DNA of 64,000 bases from positions 35,748-99,747 of the forward strand of contig NZ_CAMFHZ010000012.1 in assembly GCF_945952435.1 (NCBI RefSeq), read 5' to 3'. Below the pieces are notes generated by a model. The model was given only the letters and a program-made list of their open reading frames with translations. It searched no databases and was not told the DNA's origin. Shown piece after piece: positions 1 to 9,663 of the stretch (positions are counted from its first letter, which is position 1; every line of letters begins with the position of its first letter). The stretch is from an uncultured Microbacterium sp. (lineage in GTDB: Bacteria > Actinomycetota > Actinomycetes > Actinomycetales > Microbacteriaceae). Position numbers and translations under genes: made by a program.

Positions 1-642
1 GACGCCGGGCAGCGCCGACAGGGCCGACGTGCGGTCCGCCCAGGCCTCGATCACGGTGCGCGCGCGGGTGACGGTCAGGGTGCCGAAGGATCCGGCGGGC
101 TCGGGGCTGAAGCACACGACCTCGCACCGGCCGACGCTGGAGCGGGTGCGCCCGAGTCCGAGCTCCTCCAGGTCGCCGAGGCCGTGCGGCGGGTCGGCCG
201 CCGTCGGCGCGGCCCCGATCGCCCGGGTCAGGGCGGGCCCGAAGGCCGGGGAGCGGTTCTCGAACACGGCCACGTCGTAGCGCGAGGGCACCTCGGAGGG
301 GTTCGCCGACGACTGCGGGGCCAGCGGATCCGCGTCGGCGCCCGGCATCATCACGCGACTCTGCCGCGCGGTGGCGAAGGTGATCCAGTCCCCGCTGAGC
401 ACGTCCTGCCGCATGGTCGCCGTCTCCGGCCGTGGGTCCAGGATCCGCGCGTCGATACGACGCTCGGGGCCGACGGACGTGCCGGGGTCGTCGTAGTAGA
501 CCAGGTCACGGCCGTCGGCCAGTCGCGTGGATCGCCGGATCACTCCGGCACCGAGGGCGGTGACCGTCGTGGCCGCGACCGTCGTGGCGGTCCCGGCGCG
601 GTCGGGATCGGCGCTCGTGCCCCACGCAGGATCAAAGTCCAT
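1..642 (-). CDS. galT: Galactose-1-phosphate uridylyltransferase, C-terminally truncated by window edge
   Basis: Reverse-strand translation MDFDPAWGTSADPDRAG...RQDVLSGDWITFATARQSR...YDVAVFENRSPAFGP; GDW and FENRSP motifs typical of GalT. Confidence 0.8.
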   Translation of the reverse strand, partial: MDFDPAWGTSADPDRAGTATTVAATTVTALGAGVIRRSTRLADGRDLVYYDDPGTSVGPERRIDARILDPRPETATMRQDVLSGDWITFATARQSRVMMPGADADPLAPQSSANPSEVPSRYDVAVFENRSPAFGPALTRAIGAAPTAADPPHGLGDLEELGLGRTRSSVGRCEVVCFSPEPAGSFGTLTVTRARTVIEAWADRTSALSALPGV

Positions 643-655
643 GTTCACGTAAACA
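642..655. promoter_or_regulatory. Palindromic operator TGTTCACGTAAACA overlapping galT start
   Basis: 12 of 14 positions are palindromic; lies between galT and the divergent LacI gene, downstream of minus-strand TTGACG-N18-TACCGT. Confidence 0.55.
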
Positions 656-793
656 CGGTACGACACAACACGTGATAGCGTCAACAATCCTGTGTGGGGT
701 TCGGGTGGCCGCGCGGGCGGGCGACCAGGGGTCCGTCAGTGCGGGTCGGTGGGCCCCCGGGATGTCGGACGTGGGGGATCGGGAAGGGTGAGG

Positions 794-1906
794 ATGTCGC
801 GACACGAGGACGAGCTGGACGCGCTGGGCCGGATCGCCGGAGACGCGGTGACGCCGCGTGCGCAGCGAGGACCGCGGCCGAGCGGACGCGTGTCGATGGC
901 GATGGTCGCGGCGCGCGCCGGCGTGAGCGGTCAGACGGTCTCTCGGGTCGTGAACGACAGTCCGCGCGTCGATCCCTCGACGCGCATCCGGGTCGAGGCG
1001 GCCATGGCCGAGCTCGGATACCGCCCTCATCGCGCCGCCCGCGCCCTGCGCACCGGACGTTCGCGCACGCTCGGCGTGGTCGCGCAGACCCTCGCCACGG
1101 TCGGGAACTCGCGCATGCTGCAGGCCGTCGCTGAGGCCGCGGAGTCGCGCGGATACGCTCTCGCCCTCGTCACGCTGGGGGCTGAGGGCCGGATCAGCGA
1201 GGCCTTCGACCGACTTCACGATCAGGGCGTCGACGGGGCGATCGTGCTCAACGAGGCCTCCGCGCTCGCCGGGGACGCGGATCCGGGCGGTCTCGTCCTC
1301 GTCGTGGTCGACGCGCCTCCGGATCCCCGATTCGCCGTCATCGGCACCGACCATGCCGAGGGCGCCCGGATCGCGACGGCGCACCTTCTCGACCGCGGGG
1401 TCGCCACCGTGCACCACCTGGCCGGCCCGGCGGGTTCCTTCGCGGCGGCCGAACGCGAACGCGGCTGGCGGGGCGAGCTCGCCGCACGGGGCCTGCGCGC
1501 CCCGGATCCGCTGCGCGGCGACTGGTCGGCGGCGGACGGCTATCGCCGGGGCGCGGTGCTCGCTGCGGATCCCGACGTCACGGCCGTCTTCGCCGCGAAC
1601 GACCAGATGGCGCTCGGCCTGTTGCGGGCTGTCGCGGACGCGGGGCGGCGCGTCCCCGACGACGTCGCGGTGCTCGGCTTCGACGACATCGCCGACGCGG
1701 CGGAGTTCCGCCCGCCCCTCAGCACCGTCCGGCAGGACTTCGCGGCCCTGGGCGAGCGTGCGGTGCGCATCCTCGTGGACCGCGTCGAGGGCGCGGGCAG
1801 CGACGAGCGTGCGGGTGGCGACGAGCGCGCGGGCCGGGCCCCGCATGCCGCCGGTGCGAATCCGGCGCTCCTTGCTCCGGCGCTGATCTTGCGCGCGAGC
1901 GCCTAG
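794..1906 (+). CDS. LacI family transcriptional regulator
   Basis: N-terminal HTH VSMAMVAARAGVSGQTVSRVVNDSPRVDPSTRIRVEAAMAELGYRPHRAARAL and periplasmic-binding-like domain. Confidence 0.9.
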   Translation: MSRHEDELDALGRIAGDAVTPRAQRGPRPSGRVSMAMVAARAGVSGQTVSRVVNDSPRVDPSTRIRVEAAMAELGYRPHRAARALRTGRSRTLGVVAQTLATVGNSRMLQAVAEAAESRGYALALVTLGAEGRISEAFDRLHDQGVDGAIVLNEASALAGDADPGGLVLVVVDAPPDPRFAVIGTDHAEGARIATAHLLDRGVATVHHLAGPAGSFAAAERERGWRGELAARGLRAPDPLRGDWSAADGYRRGAVLAADPDVTAVFAANDQMALGLLRAVADAGRRVPDDVAVLGFDDIADAAEFRPPLSTVRQDFAALGERAVRILVDRVEGAGSDERAGGDERAGRAPHAAGANPALLAPALILRASA

Positions 1907-2109
1907 TCCCGGACATCCCTCGCCCTTGAGGTCGGTCGTCGCTCGTCGCGGACGCGACGTCGCCAACGCGGTCGCAGCTGGTGGCTCTTCGGGGCAGTAG
2001 CTCGCCGGGGGAGGTGACGGCCGCCGGTAGCCGTCGCTCGCGTCGCAAAGGATGCCGTTCCAGCGCCGGGATAGCGGCATTTAGTGCGACCGGAACAGAT
2101 GTGAGCGGT

Positions 2110-2209
2110 CCCTTTTGCGATGGGAGCGGATGCGGATGGATGCACCGGGGTGCGGTTGCGCCTGGCACCGGTTGTGCCTGGCACCCTTTTGCGGCGGGAG
2201 TGGATGCGG
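2110..2209. repeat. Imperfect direct repeat CCCTTTTGCGRYGGGAGYGGATGCGG, 2 copies 74 bp apart
   Basis: Copies at 2110-2135 and 2184-2209 in intergenic DNA. Confidence 0.6.
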
Positions 2210-2252
2210 GAGGGTTTGGGGACAGGAGTGGTTTGGGCGGAACCCGCGGCTT

Positions 2253-2304
2253 GCGGAAAGCGTATACCCGTGGCACAGTATGCATGTGGGAAAGCGCTTA
2301 CCCA
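2253..2304. promoter_or_regulatory. Two LacI-type operators (GCGGAAAGCGTATACCCG and TGGGAAAGCGCTTACCCA)
   Basis: GGAAAGCG(C/T)TTACCC-type dyads at 2253-2270 and 2287-2304, upstream of a sugar operon that ends in a LacI gene. Confidence 0.6.
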
Positions 2305-2327
2305 ACAAGCTATAGCCGGTTTAGACA

Positions 2328-2431
2328 CGGCGCACGCACCTATCGCCCAGCGCACGCAGGCATCGAACCGGCGCACACATCGTCCGGCGCAGGCATCGCC
2401 CGGCGTACGCAGACACCCGGCGCACACATCG
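2328..2431. repeat. Degenerate CGGCGCACRCATCG-type short tandem repeats in 5' leader
   Basis: About six degenerate units; exact 15-mer CCGGCGCACACATCG at 2368-2382 and 2417-2431. Confidence 0.6.
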
Positions 2432-2449
2432 ACACCACCTGGAGGAATC

Positions 2450-3613
2450 GTGACGGATGGCAGTACCCGAGAGATCGGCATCATCATGAACGGCGTCTCC
2501 GGGCGCATGGGCTACCGCCAGCACCTGGTGCGCTCGATCCTCGCCATCCGCGACCAGGGCGGCATCGAGCTGCCCGACGGCACCCGCGTCACGGTCAAGC
2601 CGCTCCTCGTCGGCCGCGGTGAGCAGAAGCTCGCCGAGCTGGCGGCCCGCCACGGCATCGCCGACTACACGACCGACCTCGACGCCGCGCTCGCGGATCC
2701 CCAGTGGGAGATCTACGCCGACTTCCTCGTGACCAAGGCCCGCGCGACCGCGATCCGCAAGGCCATCGCCGCGGGCAAGGCGATCTACACCGAGAAGCCC
2801 ACGGCGGAGTCGGTCGAGGAGGCCCTGGAGCTCGCGCGTCTGGCGCGGACGGCGGGCGTGAAGACGGGCGTCGTGCACGACAAGCTCTACCTGCCGGGCC
2901 TGCAGAAGCTCAAGCGCCTCATCGACTCGGGCTTCTTCGGGCGGATCCTCTCGGTGCGCGGCGAGTTCGGCTACTGGGTGTTCGAGGGCGACTGGCAGCC
3001 GGCGCAGCGTCCCAGCTGGAACTACCGCACCGAGGACGGCGGCGGCATCATCAGCGACATGTTCCCGCACTGGAACTACGTGCTGGAGAACCTGTTCGGC
3101 GAGGTGAAGAGCGTGTACGCGCAGGCTGCCGTGCACATCGCCGACCGCTGGGACGAGAAGGGCGCGCACTACACCGCGACCGCCGAGGACGCCGCCTACG
3201 GCATCTTCGAGCTCGAGGGCGGCACCGTCGCCGAGATCAACTCCAGCTGGACCGTGCGCGTGAACCGCGACGAGCTGGTCGAATTCCAGGTCGACGGCAC
3301 GCACGGATCCGCCGTGGTCGGTCTGTTCGGGGCCAAGATCCAGCACCGCAACGCCACTCCGAAGCCGGTGTGGAACCCCGACCTCGCCGACGAGCACGAC
3401 TACGACGCGGACTGGGCAGAGGTGCCCGTGAACGACGTCTTCCTCAACGGCTTCCGTCAGCAGTGGGAGGAGTACCTCGCCTCCTACGTGCTGGGCACCG
3501 ACTACGCCTTCGACCTGCTCGCTGGTGCCCGCGGCGTGCAGCTCGCCGAGGCGGGTCTGCGCTCCTCCGCCGAGGGACGCAAGATCGCGTTGCCCGCGCT
3601 GAGCCTGGACTGA
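2450..3613 (+). CDS. Gfo/Idh/MocA family oxidoreductase
   Basis: GTG start after GGAGGAA; IGIIMNGVSGRMGYRQHL... EKPTAESVEEALELARLA. Confidence 0.85.
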   Translation: MTDGSTREIGIIMNGVSGRMGYRQHLVRSILAIRDQGGIELPDGTRVTVKPLLVGRGEQKLAELAARHGIADYTTDLDAALADPQWEIYADFLVTKARATAIRKAIAAGKAIYTEKPTAESVEEALELARLARTAGVKTGVVHDKLYLPGLQKLKRLIDSGFFGRILSVRGEFGYWVFEGDWQPAQRPSWNYRTEDGGGIISDMFPHWNYVLENLFGEVKSVYAQAAVHIADRWDEKGAHYTATAEDAAYGIFELEGGTVAEINSSWTVRVNRDELVEFQVDGTHGSAVVGLFGAKIQHRNATPKPVWNPDLADEHDYDADWAEVPVNDVFLNGFRQQWEEYLASYVLGTDYAFDLLAGARGVQLAEAGLRSSAEGRKIALPALSLD

Positions 3614-3624
3614 GAGCGGATCCG

Positions 3625-4884
3625 ATGACGACGATCCGCCTCCTCTCGGCCGACGGGGCGACCTCCGAGGCCGCGCTCAACGACTCCGGCGCCTACGCGC
3701 GTCCGACCGCACCGCTGCACAGCCGCGTCGCCTACGCCGCCGCCCACGTGGTGCCGAAGACGTACGCCGACAACACCCCCGGGCAGCCGGCCGACGTCGA
3801 CTGGGATGCCACGCTCGCGTTCCGCCGCAACGTGTACTTCTGGGGGCTCGGCGTCGCCGACGCGATGGACACCGCGCAGCGCAACATGGGGCTCGACGCA
3901 ACGGCCACTCGCGAGCTGATCGCCCGCAGCGCCCAGGTGGCGCGCGAGGAGGGCGGATCCGTCGTCGTCGGGGTGAACACCGACCACGTCGATGAGGAGC
4001 GCATCCCGCTGCCGCAGGTGATCGACGCCTATGTCGACCAGCTGCACTTCACCGAGGAACAGGGCGCGGGGCCGGTGCTCATGGCTTCCCGTCATCTCGC
4101 CCGCGTCGCGGAGTCGCGCACCGACTACCTGCGCGTGTACGCGGCGGTGCTGCAGCGGGCGACCACCCCGGTCGTCCTGCACTGGCTCGGCACCGCGTTC
4201 GATCCGGAGCTGGAGGGGTACTTCGGATCCGCCGACTGGCGGGAGGCGTCCGAGACGCTGCTGCAGATCATCGCCGAGAACCCGGGGAAGGTCGCGGGCG
4301 TGAAGATGAGCCTGCTGAATGCGGAGTCCGAGATCGCGGTGCGCGAGCGGCTCCCCGAGGGTGTGCGCATGTTCACCGGCGACGACTTCAACTACGTCGG
4401 CCTGATCGGCGGCGACACCACGGGGTCCTTGAGCGAGGACGGCGAAGCCGACCGAGACGAAACGCGGTCGTCTGCAGGGCGCCGCGTTTCGTCTCGCTTC
4501 GCTCGCTCAACGACCGGAGGGGGACACTCCGACGCGCTGCTCGGCGCGTTCGCGGCGATCACGCCGGTCGCCTCGGCGGCGATCCAGGCGCTCGACGCAG
4601 GGGATCCGTCCCGGTACCGGGAGATCCTCGGACCGACCGAGGAGCTCAGCCGTCAGGTCTTCGCGGCGCCGACGTTCTACTACAAGACCGGCGTCGCCTT
4701 CCTCTCCTGGCTGAACGGGCATCAGCCCGCGTTCCAGATGGTGGGCGGCCTGCACTCCGCGCGCAGCCTGCCGCACCTCAGTCGCATCGTGGAGCTCGCG
4801 AACGCCTCGCTGGCGCTGGAGGATCCGGAGCTCGCCCGCGAGCGCTGGCACGGCATGCTCGCGTTGAACGGGGTGAACGCGTGA
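3625..4884 (+). CDS. DUF993 / dihydrodipicolinate synthase-like protein, carrying an in-frame repeat-derived insertion
   Basis: MTTIRLLSADGATSEAALND...FTGDDFNYVGLIGGD...HSDALLGAFAAI; insertion encoded by 4424-4515. Confidence 0.8.
   Translation: MTTIRLLSADGATSEAALNDSGAYARPTAPLHSRVAYAAAHVVPKTYADNTPGQPADVDWDATLAFRRNVYFWGLGVADAMDTAQRNMGLDATATRELIARSAQVAREEGGSVVVGVNTDHVDEERIPLPQVIDAYVDQLHFTEEQGAGPVLMASRHLARVAESRTDYLRVYAAVLQRATTPVVLHWLGTAFDPELEGYFGSADWREASETLLQIIAENPGKVAGVKMSLLNAESEIAVRERLPEGVRMFTGDDFNYVGLIGGDTTGSLSEDGEADRDETRSSAGRRVSSRFARSTTGGGHSDALLGAFAAITPVASAAIQALDAGDPSRYREILGPTEELSRQVFAAPTFYYKTGVAFLSWLNGHQPAFQMVGGLHSARSLPHLSRIVELANASLALEDPELARERWHGMLALNGVNA
4424..4515. repeat. Palindromic REP/MITE-like element (92 bp) inside a coding sequence
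   Basis: GGTCCTTGAGCGAG...GAGACGAAACGCGG / CCGCGTTTCGTCTCGCTTCGCTCGCTCAACGACC inverted arms; related half-copies at 15422-15452 and 31453-31500. Confidence 0.85.
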
Positions 4885-5747
4885 CCGCTGTCGACCCGCG
4901 CCTGTCGATCAACCAGGCCACGATCAAGTACGCCGACCTCGCGACCGCGCTCCGGGTGACCGCCGAGGCGGGCCTGCAGGGCATCGGCCTCTGGCGCGAG
5001 CCCGTGCACGAGGTCGGTCTCGACGAGGCGGCGCGGATGCTCGCCGGATCCGGGCTGCGCTTCACCACGCACTGCCGGGGTGGGTTCTTCACGCTGCCGG
5101 AGGGGCCCGAGCGCGTCGCCGCGCTCGACGACAACCGCCGCGCGATCGAGGAGACCGCGACCCTGGCCGCCGCCGGAGCCGAGGGATCCACCGCGGTGCT
5201 CGTGCTCGTCGCGGGTGGCCTGCCCGAGGGATCGCGCGACCTCGTCGGAGCAAGGGAGCGCGTGCGCGACGCGATCGGCGTGCTGTCCGCCGACGCGGCC
5301 GCCGCGGGCGTGACGCTCGCGATCGAGCCGCTGCACCCGATGTTCGGATCCGACCGGTGCGTCGTGTCCACCCTCGGCCAGGCGCTCGACATCGCGGCGG
5401 ACTTCGACCCGGCGGTCGTCGGCGCCGCGGTCGACACGTTCCACATCTGGTGGGATCCGCAGGTGCTCGACCAGATCGCGCGCGCCGGCCGCGAGGACCG
5501 GATCGCGACGTATCAGGTGTGCGACTGGAAGACGCCGCTGCCCGCCGACGTGCTGCTCGGCCGCCACTACCCCGGAGACGGCGTCATCGACTTCGGATCC
5601 CTGACCCGGGCCGTCATGGCGACCGGCTACGACCGCGACATCGAGGTCGAGATCTTCAACGCCGACGTCTGGGCGCAGGATCCGGCCCAGGTCGTCCGCC
5701 GCACGGCCGAGACCTTCGGCGCCACGATCACACCGCATCTTCGGTGA
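4881..5747 (+). CDS. Sugar phosphate isomerase/epimerase (xylose isomerase-like TIM barrel)
   Basis: GTG start overlapping the previous stop; LSINQATIKYADLATALRVTAEAGLQGIGLWRE... Confidence 0.8.
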   Translation: MTAVDPRLSINQATIKYADLATALRVTAEAGLQGIGLWREPVHEVGLDEAARMLAGSGLRFTTHCRGGFFTLPEGPERVAALDDNRRAIEETATLAAAGAEGSTAVLVLVAGGLPEGSRDLVGARERVRDAIGVLSADAAAAGVTLAIEPLHPMFGSDRCVVSTLGQALDIAADFDPAVVGAAVDTFHIWWDPQVLDQIARAGREDRIATYQVCDWKTPLPADVLLGRHYPGDGVIDFGSLTRAVMATGYDRDIEVEIFNADVWAQDPAQVVRRTAETFGATITPHLR

Positions 5748-5842
5748 CCCCGCGCGAGAGGCAGACGCACCCGAACCGCGCAGGGAGCTCCGAGGGATCC
5801 ACCGGGGAATGCGAACGAGAAACGACATGAGAGGCTGACCCC

Positions 5843-6595
5843 ATGCGCATCCGTCCTGGACTGTGTTCCGTCACCTTCCGCGAGCTCGCGCCGGCGCAGA
5901 TCGCCGACGCGGCCGCACGGGCAGGGCTCGAGGTCGTGGAATGGGGCGGCGACGTGCACGTGCCGCCGGGCGACATCCGGCGCGCGACGGAGGTCGCCAG
6001 AGCCACGGCGGACGCCGGGCTCGCCGTCTGCTCCTACGGCTCGTACTTCCGGGCCGGTCCGGGGGAGGAGATCGCGCCGATCCTGGACGCGGCGGAGGCG
6101 CTCGGCACGGATCGGATCCGCGTCTGGGCGGGACGGACCGGATCGGCTGCGGCGGGCGCTTCCGAGCGGGCCTGGGTCGTCGATGCGTTGACCCGCGCGG
6201 CCGATGCGGCGTCCGCGCGCGGGATGGGGCTCGCACTGGAGTTCCACGGCGGAACCCTGGCGGACGACGACGTGCAGACCCTGCGTGTGCTCGACGAGGT
6301 CGGCGCGCCGAACCTGTCGACGTACTGGCAGCCGGCCGTCTCGGCTCCGGACGACCTCGCCCTCGCGCACTATGAGACGATCGCGGACCGGGTCTCGGCG
6401 GTGCACGTCTTCTCCTGGTGGCCGGCGGGGGAGCGGCTGCCCCTGCGCGCGAGGGACGAGCTCTGGCGGCGGTTCTTCGCGACGGCGACGGTGGCGCCGA
6501 TCCCTCCGCGGGACGCGCTGCTCGAGTTCGTTCCGGACGACGACCTCGGCCTGCTCGACGGCGAGGCGGCGGTCCTGCGGCGATATCTCGGATGA
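5843..6595 (+). CDS. Sugar phosphate isomerase/epimerase
   Basis: MRIRPGLCSVTFRELAPAQIADAAARAGLEVVEWGGDVHVPPGD. Confidence 0.8.
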   Translation: MRIRPGLCSVTFRELAPAQIADAAARAGLEVVEWGGDVHVPPGDIRRATEVARATADAGLAVCSYGSYFRAGPGEEIAPILDAAEALGTDRIRVWAGRTGSAAAGASERAWVVDALTRAADAASARGMGLALEFHGGTLADDDVQTLRVLDEVGAPNLSTYWQPAVSAPDDLALAHYETIADRVSAVHVFSWWPAGERLPLRARDELWRRFFATATVAPIPPRDALLEFVPDDDLGLLDGEAAVLRRYLG

Positions 6596-6657
6596 GTCGC
6601 CGGGATCGGTCGCCCCTGGCCTGATGGCGCACAGGCCGCACGCGCTAGGCTCGCGGC

Positions 6658-7827
6658 ATGAATCCGGAAAGCCCTTCCCCCTCCGGGGCGGACGCACCCT
6701 CCGGGGTGGACTCACGCTCCGGGACGGATGCCCTCTCGCAGGCGGATGCGTCCGACGGTGCGGACGCCGGCACGGCGGATCCTGGCGGGCGGGGAGAGTC
6801 GCGGGCGGCGACGCTGCACGACGTCGCGCGGGTGGCCGGCGTGTCGCTCGCCACGGCCTCCCGGGTGCTCAACGGATCGGAGCGGAAAGTCGCCGAGGGG
6901 TTCCGCGAGCGCGTCGAGCGCGCGGCGGAGACGCTCGGGTACACCCCCAACGTCTCGGCGCAGTCCACGGCCCGCGGGCGATCCCCGGTCATCGCGCTGC
7001 TCGTCGCCGACATCGCGGACCCCTACTTCGGCCAGATCGCGGCCGGCGTGGCCCGCGGCGCGGACGAGCGCGGGCTCGTCGTCACGATCTCGATCACCGA
7101 TCGCGATCCCGAGCGGGAGCGGCGGATCCTGCGCGCCCTGCGCGGACAGCGACCGCAGGGACTGATCCTCGCGGCGTCCCGCGCCGAGGACGCGGTCGCG
7201 CCCGCAGCCTCCCCCGACGAGCGCGCCGCCTTCGAACGATACGGCGGGCGCGTCGTCTCCTTCGGGGAGGAACGGAGCAGCGATCGCGTGGGCCGCTCCG
7301 TCGTGCTGGACAACGCGGGAGGGGCCGTGGAGCTCGGTCGACGGATGGCCGAACTCGGCTACCGCTCCGCCATCGGCATCGGGGCGGCCGAGGGCGTCCG
7401 CACCTCCGACGACCGGCTGAACGGCTTCGCCCGCGGATTCGCCGAGGGCGGCGGACGTCTGGAGCGGATCCTGCGCGGCGACTTCCGCCGGGAGTCCGGT
7501 GCGGCGGCGATGAGCGGAGCACTGGCGGAAGGTGTCGCGCCGGGCACGCTGGTCTTCGCCCTGAGCGACGTCGTCGCGCTGGGGGCGATGTCCGCGATCC
7601 GTGCCGCCGGACGGGAGATCGGAGCCGACATCGCGGTGTGCGGCTTCGATGACGTGCCGGTGAGCGCCGACGTCACCCCGGCCCTCACGACGGTGCGGCT
7701 GCCGCTGAACGACGCCGGCTACCAGGCGTTCCGCGCGGTCGTCGACGACGAGTGGGTCCAGGCGCCGCTGCCCGTGGAGGTGGTGGTGCGCGAGAGCACT
7801 CCCGCTCTCGCGTACGCCGGCGCGTGA
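6658..7827 (+). CDS. LacI family transcriptional regulator
   Basis: ATLHDVARVAGVSLATASRVLNGSERKVAEGFRERVERAAETLGYTPN. Confidence 0.92.
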   Translation: MNPESPSPSGADAPSGVDSRSGTDALSQADASDGADAGTADPGGRGESRAATLHDVARVAGVSLATASRVLNGSERKVAEGFRERVERAAETLGYTPNVSAQSTARGRSPVIALLVADIADPYFGQIAAGVARGADERGLVVTISITDRDPERERRILRALRGQRPQGLILAASRAEDAVAPAASPDERAAFERYGGRVVSFGEERSSDRVGRSVVLDNAGGAVELGRRMAELGYRSAIGIGAAEGVRTSDDRLNGFARGFAEGGGRLERILRGDFRRESGAAAMSGALAEGVAPGTLVFALSDVVALGAMSAIRAAGREIGADIAVCGFDDVPVSADVTPALTTVRLPLNDAGYQAFRAVVDDEWVQAPLPVEVVVRESTPALAYAGA

Positions 7828-7876
7828 CGACGGTCGGCGCGACGGCTCCCGCGGCGGAGGGCCCCGGCGTGCCGGC

Positions 7877-9517
7877 TCAGCCGAGCGCGGCGGCCACGAC
7901 CGCGCGGGCCTCCTCCTGCACGCGGGCGAGATGCTCCGGCCCGAGCAGCGACTCGGCGTAGAGCTTGTAGACGTCCTCGGTCCCGGAGGGCCGTGCGGCG
8001 AACCAGGCGTGCTCGGTCTGCACCTTGAGACCGCCGATCGCCGCGCCGTTGCCGGGCGCATGCGAGAGCTTGGCGGTGATCGGCTCGCCGGCGAGCTCGG
8101 TCGCCGTGACCGACTCGGGAGAGAGGCGGGCGAGCGCGGCCTTCTGCTCCGGCGTCGCGGGGGCATCGACGCGCTGATAGGCCGAGGCGCCGAACGCCTC
8201 CTCGAGCTCGCGGTACCGTTCCGAGGGCGTCTTGCCGGTCACGGCGATGATCTCGGCGGCCAGCAGGCAGAGCAGGATGCCGTCCTTGTCGGTCGACCAC
8301 ACGGATCCGTCCCGGCGCAGGAACGAGGCGCCCGCCGACTCCTCGCCGCCGAACGCGACGGTGCCGTCGAGCAGGCCGGGGACGAACCACTTGAACCCGA
8401 CGGGGACCTCGAGCAGGCGCCGGCCGAGGGACTCGGCCACGCGGTCGATGATCATCGATGAGACGAGCGTCTTACCGATCGCCGCGTCGGCCGACCAGCC
8501 GTCCCGGTGCGAGAACAGGTAGTCGATCGCGACCGCGAGGTAGTGGTTGGGGTTCATCAGGCCTGCGTCGGGCGTGACGATCCCGTGCCGGTCGGCGTCG
8601 GCGTCGTTGCCGGTGAGCACGTCGTAGTCGCCCTTCTTCGCGACGAGCGACGCCATCGCCGACGGCGAGGAGGGATCCATCCGGATCTTCTCGTCCCAGT
8701 CCAGCGTCATGAAGCGCCAGGTCGGATCGACCTCGGGGTTCACGACGGTGAGGTCGAGACCGTGCATCTCCGCGATGAGCGCCCAGTACTCGACCGAGGC
8801 GCCGCCGAGCGGATCCGCCCCGATCCGGACGCCGGCGCGTCTGATCGCGTCGACGTCGATGATCGAGGGCAGATCGCGCACGTACGCGTCGCGGAAGTCG
8901 TAGGTGCCGAGGCCGTCGGCGTCGAGGTCGGCGAAGCGGGTGCGCTGCACGCCTTCGAGACCCGCTTCGATGAGCGCGTTCGCGCGGTCCGCGATCCAGC
9001 CAGTCGCGTCCGTGTCGGCGGGGCCGCCGTGGGGCGGGTTGTACTTGAAGCCGCCGTCGCGCGGCGGGTTGTGGCTCGGCGTCACGACGATCCCGTCGGC
9101 CCGGCCCGGATCGTCGAGCGCGCGGCCCCGATTGTAGGAGAGGATCGCATGGCTGAGCGCGGGCGTCGGCACCCAGGCGTCGCGCGCGTCGACGCGCACG
9201 TCGACGCCGTTCGCGACGAGCACCTCGATCGCGCTGCGCTCTGCCGGACGGCTCAGCGCGTGCGTGTCGCGACCGAGGAAGAGCGGCCCGGTGATGCCCT
9301 GCGCCGCGCGGTAGTCGACGATCGCCTGCGTGGTCGCGAGGATGTGCTGCTCGTTGAAGCTCCCGTTCAGCGCCGACCCCCGGTGCCCGCTGGTGCCGAA
9401 CACGACCCTCTCGGTCGCGACCGACGGATCGGGGATCCGGTCGTAGTAGGCGGCGATCAGCGCATCGACGTCGATCAGGTCCTTCTCCTCCGCGGGGAGG
9501 CCGGCACGGCTCGTCAT
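7877..9517 (-). CDS. pgm: Phosphoglucomutase (alpha-D-glucose phosphate-specific)
   Basis: [53 protein letters not shown]. Confidence 0.95.
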   Translation of the reverse strand: MTSRAGLPAEEKDLIDVDALIAAYYDRIPDPSVATERVVFGTSGHRGSALNGSFNEQHILATTQAIVDYRAAQGITGPLFLGRDTHALSRPAERSAIEVLVANGVDVRVDARDAWVPTPALSHAILSYNRGRALDDPGRADGIVVTPSHNPPRDGGFKYNPPHGGPADTDATGWIADRANALIEAGLEGVQRTRFADLDADGLGTYDFRDAYVRDLPSIIDVDAIRRAGVRIGADPLGGASVEYWALIAEMHGLDLTVVNPEVDPTWRFMTLDWDEKIRMDPSSPSAMASLVAKKGDYDVLTGNDADADRHGIVTPDAGLMNPNHYLAVAIDYLFSHRDGWSADAAIGKTLVSSMIIDRVAESLGRRLLEVPVGFKWFVPGLLDGTVAFGGEESAGASFLRRDGSVWSTDKDGILLCLLAAEIIAVTGKTPSERYRELEEAFGASAYQRVDAPATPEQKAALARLSPESVTATELAGEPITAKLSHAPGNGAAIGGLKVQTEHAWFAARPSGTEDVYKLYAESLLGPEHLARVQEEARAVVAAALG

Positions 9518-9663
9518 GGAGCTAGTCTGCCGTGGCCCGGCCGCATTCGCATCATCGTTCGGAGCGGATCGTCATGGGGGCAGCCGTGGGTCGGGCGACC
9601 CGCGCGGACTCCGTCCGTCATCCGGGCGGGGCCGCGGATCCGTGCAGGGCTAGGCTGAACGCC

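Noticed and set aside
3625-4884. DUF993 gene as a pseudogene
   Set aside because: The repeat insertion keeps the frame and conserved motifs continue on both sides, so it is treated as an intact CDS with an insertion.
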